DNA of 39,125 bases from an uncultured Alphaproteobacteria bacterium. GTDB taxonomy: Bacteria; Pseudomonadota; Alphaproteobacteria; SP197. This document shows, one piece after another, positions 1 to 9,070 of the stretch. Under the pieces are notes generated by a model. That model did no database searches. It was not told the origin of the DNA and saw nothing but the letters and a program-made list of their open reading frames with translations. Position numbers and translations under genes: made by a program. Where the stretch lies: NCBI GenBank assembly GCA_943787175.1, contig CALSLK010000033.1, positions 1 to 39,125 of the forward strand. The letters run 5' to 3'. How positions within the stretch are numbered: position 1 is the first letter of the stretch; every line of letters starts with the position of its first letter.

Positions 1-1
1 G

Positions 2-100
2 GCGAGTGAAGAGGCCAGTTATCTCACGGGCCAGCTCATCGTCGTTGATGGCGGTAACACGTTGCAGGAACACAAGGTCGCGTTCGATCCCGAGCGTTAG
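2..100 (+). CDS. C-terminal fragment of a short-chain dehydrogenase/reductase (SDR)
   Basis: The window opens inside a reading frame that ends at TAG 98-100. The 32 visible residues include the stretch SYLTGQLIVVDGG, the usual C-terminal end of classical SDR oxidoreductases: the last beta strand and its VDGG turn after the segment reading 'S-YLTGQ'. The Rossmann fold, the catalytic Ser-Tyr-Lys residues and any substrate clue lie to the left of the window, so the reaction cannot be named. The family uses NAD(P)(H) to oxidise or reduce alcohols and ketones in the cytoplasm. It lies 80 bases ahead of the next gene on the same strand. That spacing allows co-transcription but does not prove it. 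Confidence 0.8.
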   Translation, partial: ASEEASYLTGQLIVVDGGNTLQEHKVAFDPER

Positions 101-180
101 ACTGCAGCCAAAACAGGCTTGCAGGCATTGTTGTTTGTGAGAATGATGAAGCTGGATATTGAACCCTGGGGGAGAGTGAC

Positions 181-975
181 ATGAGCGGAACCGACGAAGT
201 CGATTACAGGATTGAAGGCAACAGCACGCAGTATGTCGAGATCGAGCTTGATCCCGGCGAGAGCGCCGTCGCTGAGGCCGGAGCCATGATGTACAAGGAT
301 TCCGATATTGAAATGTCGTCGGTCCTTGGCGATGCCTCGGGCCAGGAAGGCGGGTTCTTCGGCAAACTGGCCGGAGCTGGAAAACGCCTGATTTCAGGTG
401 AGGGACTCTTCACGACCGTCTTTACCCACAACGGTTCGGGCAAGGCCCATGTCGGGTTTTCCGCGCCTTATCCAGGCACCATTCTGCCGATCAAACTGTC
501 TGAGGTCGGCGGCACCCTGATCTGCCAGAAGGACAGCTTTCTTGCGGCAGCCAAAGGCGTCTCGATGGGGATCGCCTTCAAGAAGAAGATCCTGACCGGC
601 CTGTTCGGTGGTGAAGGTTTCATCCTTCAGAAGCTGGATGGCGACGGCTGGGTCTTTGTCCATGTTGGCGGCTCGCTCATCAAACGTGAGCTCAAGCCCG
701 GGGAAGTGCTGCACGCCGACACCGGCTGCCTTGCTGCGATGACGTCTGACGTGGAATACGAGGTTGAGTCCGTTGGCGGCATCAAGAGCATGATGTTTGC
801 CGGAGAAGGGTTCTTCTTCGTGCGATTGCAGGGACCGGGCACCGTCTGGCTCCAGAGTCTGCCGTTCTCGCGGCTTGCCGGGCGGATGTGGGCTGCTGCC
901 CCGCAATCGAACTCGGGCGAGAGCGTCGGTGAAGGTTCCGTTATTGGCGGCCTGGGTTCTCTTCTGAAAAACTGA
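181..975 (+). CDS. AIM24 / TIGR00266 family protein
   Basis: 264 residues, close to the usual length of the AIM24 (TIGR00266) family. The family forms a double-stranded beta-helix-like fold and has no settled biochemical role. Family features visible here are the early segment AVAEAGAMMYKDSDIEM (residues about 29-45), the glycine-rich middle with GEGLFTTVF, the FAGEGFFFVRLQGPGTVWLQ stretch in the last quarter, and the terminal SLPFSRLA. There is no signal peptide or membrane segment, so it is probably cytoplasmic or peripheral. The ATG start is backed by a strong Shine-Dalgarno run (GGGGGAGAG, about 168-176). It stands alone: the next gene converges on it, with 13 bases between the two stops. 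The family call is firm; its function is unknown. Confidence 0.85.
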   Translation: MSGTDEVDYRIEGNSTQYVEIELDPGESAVAEAGAMMYKDSDIEMSSVLGDASGQEGGFFGKLAGAGKRLISGEGLFTTVFTHNGSGKAHVGFSAPYPGTILPIKLSEVGGTLICQKDSFLAAAKGVSMGIAFKKKILTGLFGGEGFILQKLDGDGWVFVHVGGSLIKRELKPGEVLHADTGCLAAMTSDVEYEVESVGGIKSMMFAGEGFFFVRLQGPGTVWLQSLPFSRLAGRMWAAAPQSNSGESVGEGSVIGGLGSLLKN

Positions 976-988
976 ACTTCAAAGAAGT

Positions 989-1219
989 CTAGCTGGTGCC
1001 GGCAACGCGAAGCAGTTTCTCAAGCCATGCCTTGCTCGAGGGACTGCCTTCGGCAAGCCTTCGCTTGAGTCCTTCGAAGCCGACATCAGCTTCCAATGCT
1101 GACTCCACACCGACGCAACACGAGCTTCGGTTTCGAGCCGTCATGATCTTCTCCTGAACGAACACGACCTGTCCGATGTCGCGACGGTTCTTGAGCTGGT
1201 CTGACTTGTCCAAGGGCAT
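989..1219 (-). CDS. Small hypothetical protein (76 aa)
   Basis: I do not recognise this protein. The frame runs from ATG (1219-1217) to TAG (991-989). A longer frame continues upstream, but this ATG is preferred because GGAGG sits six bases before it. The product is basic and soluble, with no signal peptide or membrane segment. It has a Cys-Cys pair in the middle (RSSCCVGVES) and a C-terminal half that looks helical (ADVGFEGLKRRLAEG onward). It is transcribed divergently from a LysR-type regulator gene with about 156 bases between them, an arrangement in which the regulator often controls the divergent gene. The ribosome binding site supports a real gene; homology could not be tested. Confidence 0.5.
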   Translation of the reverse strand: MPLDKSDQLKNRRDIGQVVFVQEKIMTARNRSSCCVGVESALEADVGFEGLKRRLAEGSPSSKAWLEKLLRVAGTS

Positions 1220-1307
1220 GACTGCCTCCAATAGGTAACTGGTGTTCTTACGATGCTCCTGATGGTTCTGCCTGCAGGGCCACCACCAGGCGTGCCGGGT
1301 GGGTGTA

Positions 1308-1335
1308 TTGTATTCTTTGTCTTGATTAGGATAAT
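1308..1335 (+). promoter_or_regulatory. Putative sigma-70 promoter of the LysR-type gene
   Basis: TTGTAT (1308-1313) and GATAAT (1330-1335) are separated by 16 bases and lie about 40 bases ahead of the LysR start codon. The surrounding 1300-1375 segment is AT-rich compared with the genes on either side. Both hexamers are 4-5 of 6 matches to the sigma-70 consensus. The site lies in the divergent intergenic region shared with the small unknown gene, where a LysR operator would be expected. I could not pick out a clear T-N11-A palindrome. Confidence 0.4.
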
Positions 1336-1375
1336 GGAGCTTGTTCAAGGAACATTATTAACAATTTTGAGATAA

Positions 1376-2283
1376 ATGGACCGCTTCGACGGCATGAAGA
1401 TCTTTGCGGCGGTGGTCGAGGAGGGTGGCTTCTCGGCGGCTGCGCGTGTTCTGCGAATTCCTTTGCCAACCGTTTCACGGAAGGTTTCGGAACTAGAGGA
1501 ACATCTTGGTGTGCGACTTCTGGTTCGAACGACCCGCAAGGTCTCGGTAACCGAGAGTGGCCGACGCTACTACCAAGATACTCTGCGTATTCTCAATGAC
1601 ATCGAGGCGGCCGAGCGTGAGGTCTCTGGGGAGTTCCTCGGCGCGAAAGGCCTGCTGACCATCACAGCGCCCGAGCTCTTTGCCCGTCGCCATGTCCTTC
1701 CTGTTGTTCATGAAGTCATGCGTAAGCATGAGGACATTAGCGGTGCGTCTGATCGCAACCAACCGGGTGCTCGATCTCGACGATGACGGTGTGGATCTGG
1801 CCGTGCGCATGGGCGAGCTGTCTTCGAGTGCACTGCATGCGGTCAGGCTGGGCAGCATGCGTCAGGTCATATGCGCCAGTCCGGACTACCTCGATGTCCG
1901 TAGGGCGGCCATCGTCGCCGCACGATCTGCCGGAGCAGGGACTGCATCGGATTCAACCGCTGGAATCCGACCGAGCCCTGGAAGTTTGCTTACCCGAGTC
2001 TGGCCGTAAGCTGGAGATCAAGGCGGCACCGCGCCTGACCCTGGATTCGGCAGGGGCTGTCGTCGACGCACTCATATCAATCGGCGGTTTTGCGCCACTG
2101 TTCCTTTATCAGGCAGCACCTGACGTTGCGGCTGGTCGCCTCGAGGTTGTTCTTCAAGACTACGAAATCGAACCGGTCCCGGTGAACATGGTGATCTCAC
2201 ACCCTTCACCTGCGCCAAGGAAGGTGGTCGCCTTTCTCGAGTGCGCTGTGCCTTCACTCAAGGCCAGCTTGAGCGCGCTGTGA
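1376..2283 (+). pseudogene. LysR-family transcriptional regulator, frame broken several times
   Basis: The N-terminal 120 residues are an intact LysR start: winged helix-turn-helix with GGFSAAARVLRIPLPTVSRK (about 21-40), then LGVRLLVRTTRKVSVTESG and the linker helix. After about 1740 the frame shifts. The ligand-binding domain continues as VDLAVRMGEL and ASPDYLD in another frame, then GRPSSPHDLPEQG (near 1905), then RWNPTEPWKFAYP (near 1960), then GRKLEIKAAPRL to the end at 2283 (VVAFLECAVPSLKASL). Stitched together these give one full-length regulator of about 300 residues, so at least four single-base indels are needed. The effector is unknown. As written only a truncated DNA-binding protein could be made. 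It may be a real pseudogene, but similar breaks in essential genes nearby favour sequence error. Confidence 0.75.
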
Positions 2284-2298
2284 TCTCATAGCAAAGCC

Positions 2299-3794
2299 TC
2301 AGGACTGGCGGTCACCTTCCCAAGCCTCGTATGACGCCGGGAAGGTCTCTTCGATTGCGACGTTGTCAGGCCAATAGTCGGCAAACTGATTCCAGGCATG
2401 ATCGGTGGAATCACGGACGTCGTTGAGAAGTTCATCTTCGTCCCAGACTGTCAGGCGGCCGTCTTCGACCAGCATGCTGCCCTGGACCATGACATGTTTG
2501 ACGACTTCGCCGTCGCAGCACTGAACCAGTGCCTTGATCGGGTCGAGGAACGGACCGATGCGCATCTTTGCAAAATCACAGATGACGATATCGGCAGCAC
2601 TACCGGCTTCCAGCCTGCCCAGGTCCGGACGGTTCAGGCCCTTGGCGCCGCCCAGGGTGGCGGCGTTGAAGACATCGCGTGTGCGCGCGTTTTCATGGTC
2701 CCGATCGGCAATCTTGCCCATCAGGGACGCGAACTTCATCTCGCCCAGAATGTCCTGGGGATAGCTGTCGGTTCCCATGGCCATGGGCACACCAGCGTCG
2801 AGATAACGCTGGAAGGATTCCAGGTGAAGACCGCGCCGTGCAAAGACCAGGGGGCAATGGGCGATGGTGGTGCCGGTTTCGGCAAGCTTGGCCAGGTCAT
2901 CGCCATAGGGAAAGGCGATCTGGCTGTGGCCTGCTGTGTAGAGCCCGTGACCCAGCACGACTTCGGGACCCAGGAAGCCTAGTTCGTAGAGCATCGAAAC
3001 CGGTGTCAGGCCGTGCTCGCGGATCGAGTCATGGGTTTCCAGAACTGATTCCGCACAGTGTGTGGTGATGCCCACGTTCAGGTCTTTTGCCGCTTCCTTG
3101 GTTCGGCGCAGCAGGTCGTGGGTTGCGGTGTGATACTCCAGCGGCACCAGGATGCCGCGAATGCGCCCATCAAAGGCGCCGTCATAGTTTTCGATAAAGC
3201 TGACGGCTTTCTCCAGGCCACGCAGGCCGGCTTCTTCGTCCCAGTGCATGCGATGACGCCCGCCCTGGTCGAAATAGTGTTGCGCCGAGGCATAACCAGG
3301 AGATGTGTAGAGCCGGATACCCAGTTCGCCGGCGAGTTCCACCATGGGGCCCATGCCACCGTCTTCTGAACCGCCGCCCAGTTCGCCGCCCATGTCGACC
3401 ACGGTTGTGGCGCCGCATTTCAGAGAGAGAGGCAAGGCTGAAACGGATACCGGCTTCTGGGCGTTCGTGATCATGAATGGTAGGACCGTTGATGCCCTTG
3501 CCCGTGCAGTAGTTGAGAAAGCCCGAGCGGAAGAGGTCACGGCGACCACCGTCGAAGACCATGCGATCACCGGCATGAGCACCGACATGAGAGTGCACGT
3601 TGACGAGACCGGGCATCACAAGATCATTGCGAGCATCGATTTCCCTGTCTGCTTGCCCGTCCCAATCCTTGCCGACATGAGGCAACCGTTCCGCCACGCA
3701 CGATGACGACGCCATCCCTGATGATGCGATGGTTCGTTCCGTCGAACGCGACAACCCAGCCGCCACGAATGCGGGTTACGGTTTCGTCAGTCAT
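2299..3794 (-). CDS. Amidohydrolase-family metal-dependent hydrolase (chlorohydrolase/deaminase type), two frameshifts
   Basis: Read from ATG 3794 (GGGAG precedes it), the N-terminal strand region (RIRGGWVVAFDGT) lies in one frame. Metal-site segment VMPGLVNVHSHVGAHAGDRM lies in a second frame after about 3690. The rest, from CGATTVVDMGGELG to the stop at 2299, lies in a third frame after about 3440. The joined protein is about 495 residues, a usual length for cytosine-deaminase-like / TrzA-like amidohydrolases. Metal and catalytic residues are all present: HSH of the first motif, THCAE, the His of VLGHG, and the Asp of MGTDSYP. Hydrolysis of a C-N or C-Cl bond on a heterocycle or amidine is expected; the substrate is not known. 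It converges with the LysR gene and is divergent from a TauD-type gene. Two indels are most likely sequence errors. Confidence 0.75.
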
Positions 3795-3955
3795 GGCAAA
3801 CTCCCGTTGAATTGTTGGGAGAGACTAGCAGCCGTGCTGACTGGTTCCAGTGAGAGACGTGTCCTGGCTGCCAAGATTGTTCCGGGGCAGGGCATGCGCT
3901 CTAATGGCCTGATCAATGGATCTCTGATGCTGGTACCCAGCGAGAAGGTTTGGCC

Positions 3956-4798
3956 ATGACAGGAAAGATAGAGATACGCCCGCTGACCGGGGCCATAGGT
4001 GCCGAGATTGTCGGCGTTGATCTCTCTGGTGAGATATCGAACCAGCAGTTCGATGCGATCCACCAGGCCTGGCTCGATTATCTGGTGATCTATTTCCGGA
4101 ACCAGAACCTGACTCCCCAACAGCACCGCGATTTTGCCGCGCGGTTCAGTGCTCTTGAAGCACATCCCTATGTCGAGAGCATCGAGGAGGTGCCCGAGAT
4201 CATCGCGATCGTGAAGGAACCCGACGAACACAGAAACTGGGGCGGTCCCTGGCATGCCGATGTCACCTTCAAGCCCAAGCCTTCAAACGGAGCCGCACTC
4301 TATGCGCTCGAGGTTCCAGAGTTCGGCGGGGATACCGGCTTTGCCAACCTGTACCTGGCCTATGAAACGCTTTCAGACGGGTTGAAGGGTGTTCTTGCCG
4401 GGCTGCGTGCTGTGCATTCTTCCCATGGCATGGATTACTACGATGGTTTCAAGGGGATGAATGCCAAGGCAGGAATCGGGGATGAATCGACGCACCCGGT
4501 TGTCATTACGCACCCCCAGACCGGCCGCAAGGCGCTTTACGTCAACCGGACTTATACGCAACGGTTCGAGAACATGACGTTTGAGGAAAGTCGGCCGTTG
4601 CTAGAGTTTCTCTTTGCGCATTCAGAACGGTCGGAGTTCACCTGCCGTATGCACTGGGAAAACGGCACGCTGGGCCTTTGGGACAATCGCGTGACGATGC
4701 ATTGCGCCATCGATGACGATTTTGAGGCACGGAATGGAAAACCCGGTTTCCGGCGTGTCGTGCACCGCGCAACGATGGCCGGGGAACCTCCGGTTTAG
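3956..4798 (+). CDS. TauD/TfdA-family Fe(II)/2-oxoglutarate-dependent dioxygenase
   Basis: 280 residues, a normal length for taurine / 2,4-D type dioxygenases. The N-terminus IEIRPLTGAIGAEIVGVDLS is the family opening. The iron facial triad is visible as the H and D of WHADVTF (about residues 100-106), plus the distal His in VVHRATM near the C-terminus. The Arg following that His is the usual 2-oxoglutarate carboxylate ligand. The enzyme would couple decarboxylation of 2-oxoglutarate to hydroxylation of a small acid such as a sulfonate or phenoxyacid; the substrate cannot be read from sequence. ATG 3956 is chosen because GAGAAGG (3942-3948) precedes it; a TTG two codons upstream is the alternative. 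Its stop codon overlaps that of the convergent VOC gene by four bases. Confidence 0.88.
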   Translation: MTGKIEIRPLTGAIGAEIVGVDLSGEISNQQFDAIHQAWLDYLVIYFRNQNLTPQQHRDFAARFSALEAHPYVESIEEVPEIIAIVKEPDEHRNWGGPWHADVTFKPKPSNGAALYALEVPEFGGDTGFANLYLAYETLSDGLKGVLAGLRAVHSSHGMDYYDGFKGMNAKAGIGDESTHPVVITHPQTGRKALYVNRTYTQRFENMTFEESRPLLEFLFAHSERSEFTCRMHWENGTLGLWDNRVTMHCAIDDDFEARNGKPGFRRVVHRATMAGEPPV

Positions 4799-5280
4799 GA
4801 GGCCTTGCTTTCCTGCCAGGCAGCAAGCGCCTCATGGGGCGATCTTGTGCTTCCGCCCTTACCTGATTCAACGGGGGCCGTCAGTTCCACGATATAGCCG
4901 TTGGGATCGCGGAAGTAGATCGAATGAATGAACCCATGGTCGGCAATGCCGCGGGTTTCGATACCGGCTGCCTTGCCCTTGGCAAACATGTCTTTGAGCG
5001 TGTCCATATCGACTTCGAGTGCGATGTGGAGGTCAAAATCGTGCTGATCCTTGAACTCAAAGGGATCGTTGGGTGATTCAAAGAAGGCCATGAAGGAGCC
5101 GTCGCCCATCTCATAGAAGCTGTGGAGCACGCTTGATTCGCGCCCGGTCATGGTCGTTTTGATTTCAAAGGCGTTGGCGAGCGGCAAGCCAAGGAAACCT
5201 TCATAGAATGTTCGGGTCTCTTCGGAATCTCGACAACGGTAGGCGGCGTGGTGCAAGCCTTGAATGGGGGTATCAGCCAT
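4795..5280 (-). CDS. VOC-family (glyoxalase/bleomycin resistance/dioxygenase) protein
   Basis: 161 residues, one vicinal-oxygen-chelate domain made of two beta-alpha-beta-beta-beta modules. Likely metal ligands are the His of GLHHAAYRCRD at the start of module one, the His of FDLHIALEVD in module two and the Glu of GYIVELTAP near the end. The phrase IYFRDPNGYIVELTAP is typical of the extradiol-dioxygenase / glyoxalase branch. Substrate is unknown. The start at ATG 5280 fits the family N-terminus better than the longer frame, which would add about 48 unrelated residues. It converges on the TauD-type gene with a 4-base overlap of stop codons, so the two mRNAs have complementary 3' ends. Together with the amidohydrolase and dioxygenase it suggests a small catabolic neighbourhood. 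Confidence 0.8.
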   Translation of the reverse strand: MADTPIQGLHHAAYRCRDSEETRTFYEGFLGLPLANAFEIKTTMTGRESSVLHSFYEMGDGSFMAFFESPNDPFEFKDQHDFDLHIALEVDMDTLKDMFAKGKAAGIETRGIADHGFIHSIYFRDPNGYIVELTAPVESGKGGSTRSPHEALAAWQESKAS

Positions 5281-5398
5281 GGTGCGGTTCTCCAATTCTG
5301 ACCTTCGATATGGGGCATGGGCCAGGGATGTCCAGTCTTGGTAGGTCTCTGTAGTTCCAGGTTCCGCAATCCAGGGGGCAGTGTATCGAACACATGTC

Positions 5399-5445
5399 CA
5401 CACGTTTCGTGTCTGGACGTTCACTCAGACGCTCGGAAACGTGTG
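5399..5445 (+). promoter_or_regulatory. Long nested hairpin directly upstream of dnaE
   Basis: CACACGTTTC (5399-5408) and GAAACGTGTG (5436-5445) are perfect 10-base reverse complements. Inside them GTCTG (5411-5415) pairs with CAGAC (5426-5430), leaving a 10-base loop. The right arm ends 10 bases before the dnaE ATG at 5456, and no Shine-Dalgarno sequence lies in between. It could fold in the dnaE leader RNA and affect initiation, or serve as a dyad operator on DNA. No T-run follows, so it is not an intrinsic terminator. The structure is directly visible; its role is inferred. Confidence 0.5.
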
Positions 5446-5455
5446 ATGCTGGCGC

Positions 5456-8400
5456 ATGAGCACTTCAGGCTTCGTTCATCTGCGCGCCCACACGCCTTTC
5501 TCCCTGTTGGAGGGCGCGGTCAAGATTCCGGATCTGGTAAAGCTTTGTGCCGATCATCGCATGCCGGCTATGGCGATCACCGACACCGGAAACATGTTTG
5601 GTGCGCTGGAGTTTACATCGGCGTGCGTCTCAAAGGGCGTCCAACCGATCATGGGGACTCTTCTTGCGGTACGCAGCGGCGATGAGATGCCGCATGGCTG
5701 GGAGGACACCGAACGTGTGGTTCTGCTTGCGCAGGACGAGGTGGGTTACGGCCACCTGCTTAATCTCATCAGCAAGTCCTATCTTGAGTCAGAGCCAGGC
5801 GATATCGCCTCGATCGCGATTGATGATCTTCATGGCAGCACGGATGGATTGATCTGTCTTACCGGCGGCCCAGCAGGGCCCGTTGCGCGTCGTATCCTGG
5901 AAAACCGCCTTGGTGAGGCGCGCGAGGTAACAAAGAGACTGGCAGAGCTTTTCCCGGATCGGCTTTATGTCGAGTTGCAGCGCCACGACACGCCTGAAGA
6001 ACAGCAAAGTGAAGCGGCCCTGATCAAGCTGGCCTATGAATTCGACCTTCCCCTGGTGGCAACCAACGATGTGATGTTCGTGGATGCGGCCATGCATGAG
6101 GCGCACGACGCGCTGATGTGTATTGCCGACAGCGCGACCGTCAATCGCGTCGACCGGCGACGTGTCACCGACCAGCACTATTTCAAGACGGCCGATGAGA
6201 TGGCCTATCTCTTCGCCGACCTTCCCGAAGCCATTGCCAACACGCTTGTCATCGCGCGCCGCTGCGCGGTGATGTCGCCCAAACGGCCACCCATTCTGCC
6301 TCCTTACCCCTCGGAGGATGGCGCGCCCGAAGAAGATGAGTTGCGTCGTCAGGCATCTGAAGGGCTTGAGGCGCGCCTTGCCGAACATGTCTTTACCGAT
6401 GAGATGAGCGAGGACGAGAGCAAGGAGATCGGGAAGATCTACCGCGACCGCCTTGCCTTCGAACTTGATGTTATCGTCGGCATGGAGTTTCCCGGCTACT
6501 TCCTGATCGTTGCCGACTTCATCAAATGGGCCAAGGAGCAGGGCATTCCCGTAGGGCCCGGCCGTGGCTCGGGCGCTGGCTCTGTGGTCGCATGGTCGCT
6601 GACGATCACGAACCTTGATCCGATCCGCTTTGGTCTCCTGTTCGAGCGGTTCCTCAACCCCGAACGTGTGTCGATGCCGGATTTCGACATCGACTTCTGC
6701 CAGGATCGCCGCGATGAGGTGATTGCCTATGTGCAGCGCCGTTATGGTGAAGATCGTGTTGCACAGATCATCACGTTCGGAACGCTTCAGGCCCGCGCTG
6801 TGGTGCGCGATGTCGGCCGTGTGCTCGAGATGCCTTATGGGCAGGTTGACCGTCTGGCCAAGATGGTTCCGGTCAATCCGGCCAACCCGATCTCGCTCCA
6901 GCAAGCGCTTGATAGTGAGCAGCCGCTCAAGGAGGCGCGAAGAGAACCCGAAGTTGCGCGCCTGATCGATACGGCGCTGAAACTTGAAGGCCTGTTCCGG
7001 CACGCCAGTACCCATGCCGCAGGTGTCGTCATTGGTGACCGGCCCTTGCAGGAGCTGATCCCGCTTTACCGTGATCCGCGCTCGGACATGCCGGTTTCAC
7101 AGTTCCACATGAAGGACGTGGAAAAGGCCGGGCTGGTGAAGTTCGACTTTCTGGGCCTGAAGACGCTTACGGTTCTGCAACGTGCTGTCGAGTTGCTGGC
7201 CCAGAAGGATGTGATCATCGACCTTGATCAGCTTCCGCTCGACGACAAGAAGACCTACGACATGCTGAGCCGTGCCGAGACGGTTGGTGTCTTCCAGCTT
7301 GAAGGCCAGGGCATGCGCGATGCACTGCGCCAGCTCCAGCCCGACACCATCGAAGACATCATCGCGTTGGTTTCGCTCTATCGTCCAGGCCCGATGGAGA
7401 ACATCCCCAGCTTCTGCCACCGCAAGCACGGGCGTGAGGAGGTCGATTACCTCCATCCCAAGCTGGAAGCCGTGCTGAAGGAAACCTATGGCATCATCAT
7501 CTATCAGGAGCAGGTGATGCAGATTGCCCAGATCCTGGCGGGTTACAGCCTTGGTGAAGCCGATTTGTTGCGTCGGGCCATGGGCAAGAAGATCAAGGCC
7601 GAGATGGCTGCCCAGCGTGACCGTTTTGTTGATGGCGCCATAAAGCTGGAGGTTGATGGCAAGCAGGCCTCCTTCATCTTTGATCTGGTCGACAAGTTCG
7701 CGGGGTACGGCTTCAACAAGAGCCATGCCGCGGCCTATGCCATTGTTGCCTATCAAACCGCCTGGTTGAAGGCCAACCACCCGGTTGAGTTCCTTGCCGC
7801 ATCCATGACGCTTGATATGGGAACAACGGACAAGCTCAACATTTTCCAGCAGGAACTTGGCCGCAAGGACATCCCGCTGCTCCAGCCTGATGTGAATCGC
7901 TCCGGCGTGGCCTTCACGGTCGAACGCCCTGCCGATGAGCCGTCTGCCGTTCGTTACGCCCTGGCAGCGGTCAAGAATGTTGGCGCGGCAGCCATGGCTG
8001 ATCTTGTGGCTGAGCGCGATGCGAACGGAGAATTCACGGATCTCTTCGACTTTGCCGGGCGCCTGGACCATCGGGTCATGAACAAACGCCAGATTGAAAA
8101 CCTGGCGCGGGCAGGGGCCTTCGACAGCCTGGATTCAAACCGTGCACGTGTCGTTGCCAATGTCGAGATGATGGTGCGCCACAACGCCGTCATGGCCGAG
8201 GAAGCCGCCAGTCAGCAGGAAAACCTCTTTGGTGGCGGTGGTGGCGCCCCTGCGCCCAAACCGCAGATGATCGAGGTTGAACCCTGGATCAAGTCCGATG
8301 CACTCAAGGAAGAGTTCGAAGCAATTGGCTTTCATCTCTCTTCGCATCCCCTGGAACCCTATCGGGAAACCCTGGAGCAACTTGGCGTTGTGACCTTCCT

Positions 8401-8986
8401 GGAAGCCGAGACCAAAGCGATTGAGGAAGGTGGATCCTACTTCAAGCTTGCCGCCGTGCCGGTTTCACGCAGGGAGCGCACAAGCGGAAGTGGTAACCGG
8501 TTTGCCTTTGCCGTCGTCTCGGACCTTAGCGGCAGTCATGAAATCGTGCTGTTTTCTGAAGCGCTGGCCTCTGCCCGCGAACTCCTGGATGCCCAGAAGC
8601 CGGTCCTGATCGAGGCAGAAGTTCGTGTCGAAGGCGAAATGGCCAAGTTCTCGGCACGCCGTGTGTCCAGTCTTGATGATGCTGCAGCAGGTGCATGTTC
8701 GGTCTTCCAGGTTTCCGCCGGTCCTGAGCTGTCCTTGGAACGTTTGCAACGCGCGCTTGAAACCGGTGAGAGAGGGCACGGCCGGATCTTGCTGGCCTAC
8801 GAGCCGGGCGATGGAAGGCAGATCGACATTGCCATGAAGGGCCGATTTGCCCTGTCGCCGGGCCTGCGGGCACAGATCGAAGCTGTTCCCGGTGTTGCCC
8901 TGGTCTCTGACAGTTATCGTGATCGCGGCACCAGACTGCCGTCCGCGCGCATTCTTCCTCTTGAAACGGCGGTCGGAGCGCGTTAA
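5456..8986 (+). CDS. dnaE: DNA polymerase III alpha subunit (replicative polymerase, DnaE1)
   Basis: 1176 residues, the standard size for DnaE. An N-terminal PHP domain (FVHLRAHTPFSLLEG from residue 6) is followed by the C-family polymerase core. The catalytic aspartates sit in MPDFDIDFCQDRRDEVI, the third in VKFDFLGLKTLTV. GPGRGSGAGSVVAWSL and FNKSHAAAYA are also characteristic. An internal beta-clamp binding motif QENLF lies at about residues 921-925, followed by a glycine-rich linker, then an OB-fold and a C-terminal tau-binding region. It synthesises both strands at the replication fork. The frame is intact over 3.5 kb. The start lacks a clear ribosome binding site but matches the family N-terminus; the strong hairpin just upstream may matter for expression. 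It lies upstream of rpsB on the same strand with a 137-base gap. Confidence 0.97.
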   Translation: MSTSGFVHLRAHTPFSLLEGAVKIPDLVKLCADHRMPAMAITDTGNMFGALEFTSACVSKGVQPIMGTLLAVRSGDEMPHGWEDTERVVLLAQDEVGYGHLLNLISKSYLESEPGDIASIAIDDLHGSTDGLICLTGGPAGPVARRILENRLGEAREVTKRLAELFPDRLYVELQRHDTPEEQQSEAALIKLAYEFDLPLVATNDVMFVDAAMHEAHDALMCIADSATVNRVDRRRVTDQHYFKTADEMAYLFADLPEAIANTLVIARRCAVMSPKRPPILPPYPSEDGAPEEDELRRQASEGLEARLAEHVFTDEMSEDESKEIGKIYRDRLAFELDVIVGMEFPGYFLIVADFIKWAKEQGIPVGPGRGSGAGSVVAWSLTITNLDPIRFGLLFERFLNPERVSMPDFDIDFCQDRRDEVIAYVQRRYGEDRVAQIITFGTLQARAVVRDVGRVLEMPYGQVDRLAKMVPVNPANPISLQQALDSEQPLKEARREPEVARLIDTALKLEGLFRHASTHAAGVVIGDRPLQELIPLYRDPRSDMPVSQFHMKDVEKAGLVKFDFLGLKTLTVLQRAVELLAQKDVIIDLDQLPLDDKKTYDMLSRAETVGVFQLEGQGMRDALRQLQPDTIEDIIALVSLYRPGPMENIPSFCHRKHGREEVDYLHPKLEAVLKETYGIIIYQEQVMQIAQILAGYSLGEADLLRRAMGKKIKAEMAAQRDRFVDGAIKLEVDGKQASFIFDLVDKFAGYGFNKSHAAAYAIVAYQTAWLKANHPVEFLAASMTLDMGTTDKLNIFQQELGRKDIPLLQPDVNRSGVAFTVERPADEPSAVRYALAAVKNVGAAAMADLVAERDANGEFTDLFDFAGRLDHRVMNKRQIENLARAGAFDSLDSNRARVVANVEMMVRHNAVMAEEAASQQENLFGGGGGAPAPKPQMIEVEPWIKSDALKEEFEAIGFHLSSHPLEPYRETLEQLGVVTFLEAETKAIEEGGSYFKLAAVPVSRRERTSGSGNRFAFAVVSDLSGSHEIVLFSEALASARELLDAQKPVLIEAEVRVEGEMAKFSARRVSSLDDAAAGACSVFQVSAGPELSLERLQRALETGERGHGRILLAYEPGDGRQIDIAMKGRFALSPGLRAQIEAVPGVALVSDSYRDRGTRLPSARILPLETAVGAR

Positions 8987-9070
8987 ACACCGCTCACTTG
9001 CCTAACAAATCACACTCCACACGTGGATCACAGGCTTCAGGGCGTCATATGCCCTAGCCATCCGGTGCCG

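Noticed and set aside
3801..3821. CTCCC / GGGAG inverted repeat between the amidohydrolase and TauD-type genes
   Set aside because: Only five base pairs, and one arm is the ribosome binding site of the amidohydrolase gene. Not enough to call a regulatory element.
5399..5445. Intrinsic terminator upstream of dnaE
   Set aside because: The stem is long but no T-run follows on the plus strand, and the minus strand carries the start side of the VOC gene, not its end.
5789..8071. Long minus-strand open frames (408 and 324 codons) opposite dnaE
   Set aside because: They are antisense to a complete, well-conserved dnaE and encode nothing recognisable. Such frames are common opposite GC-rich genes because of third-position bias.
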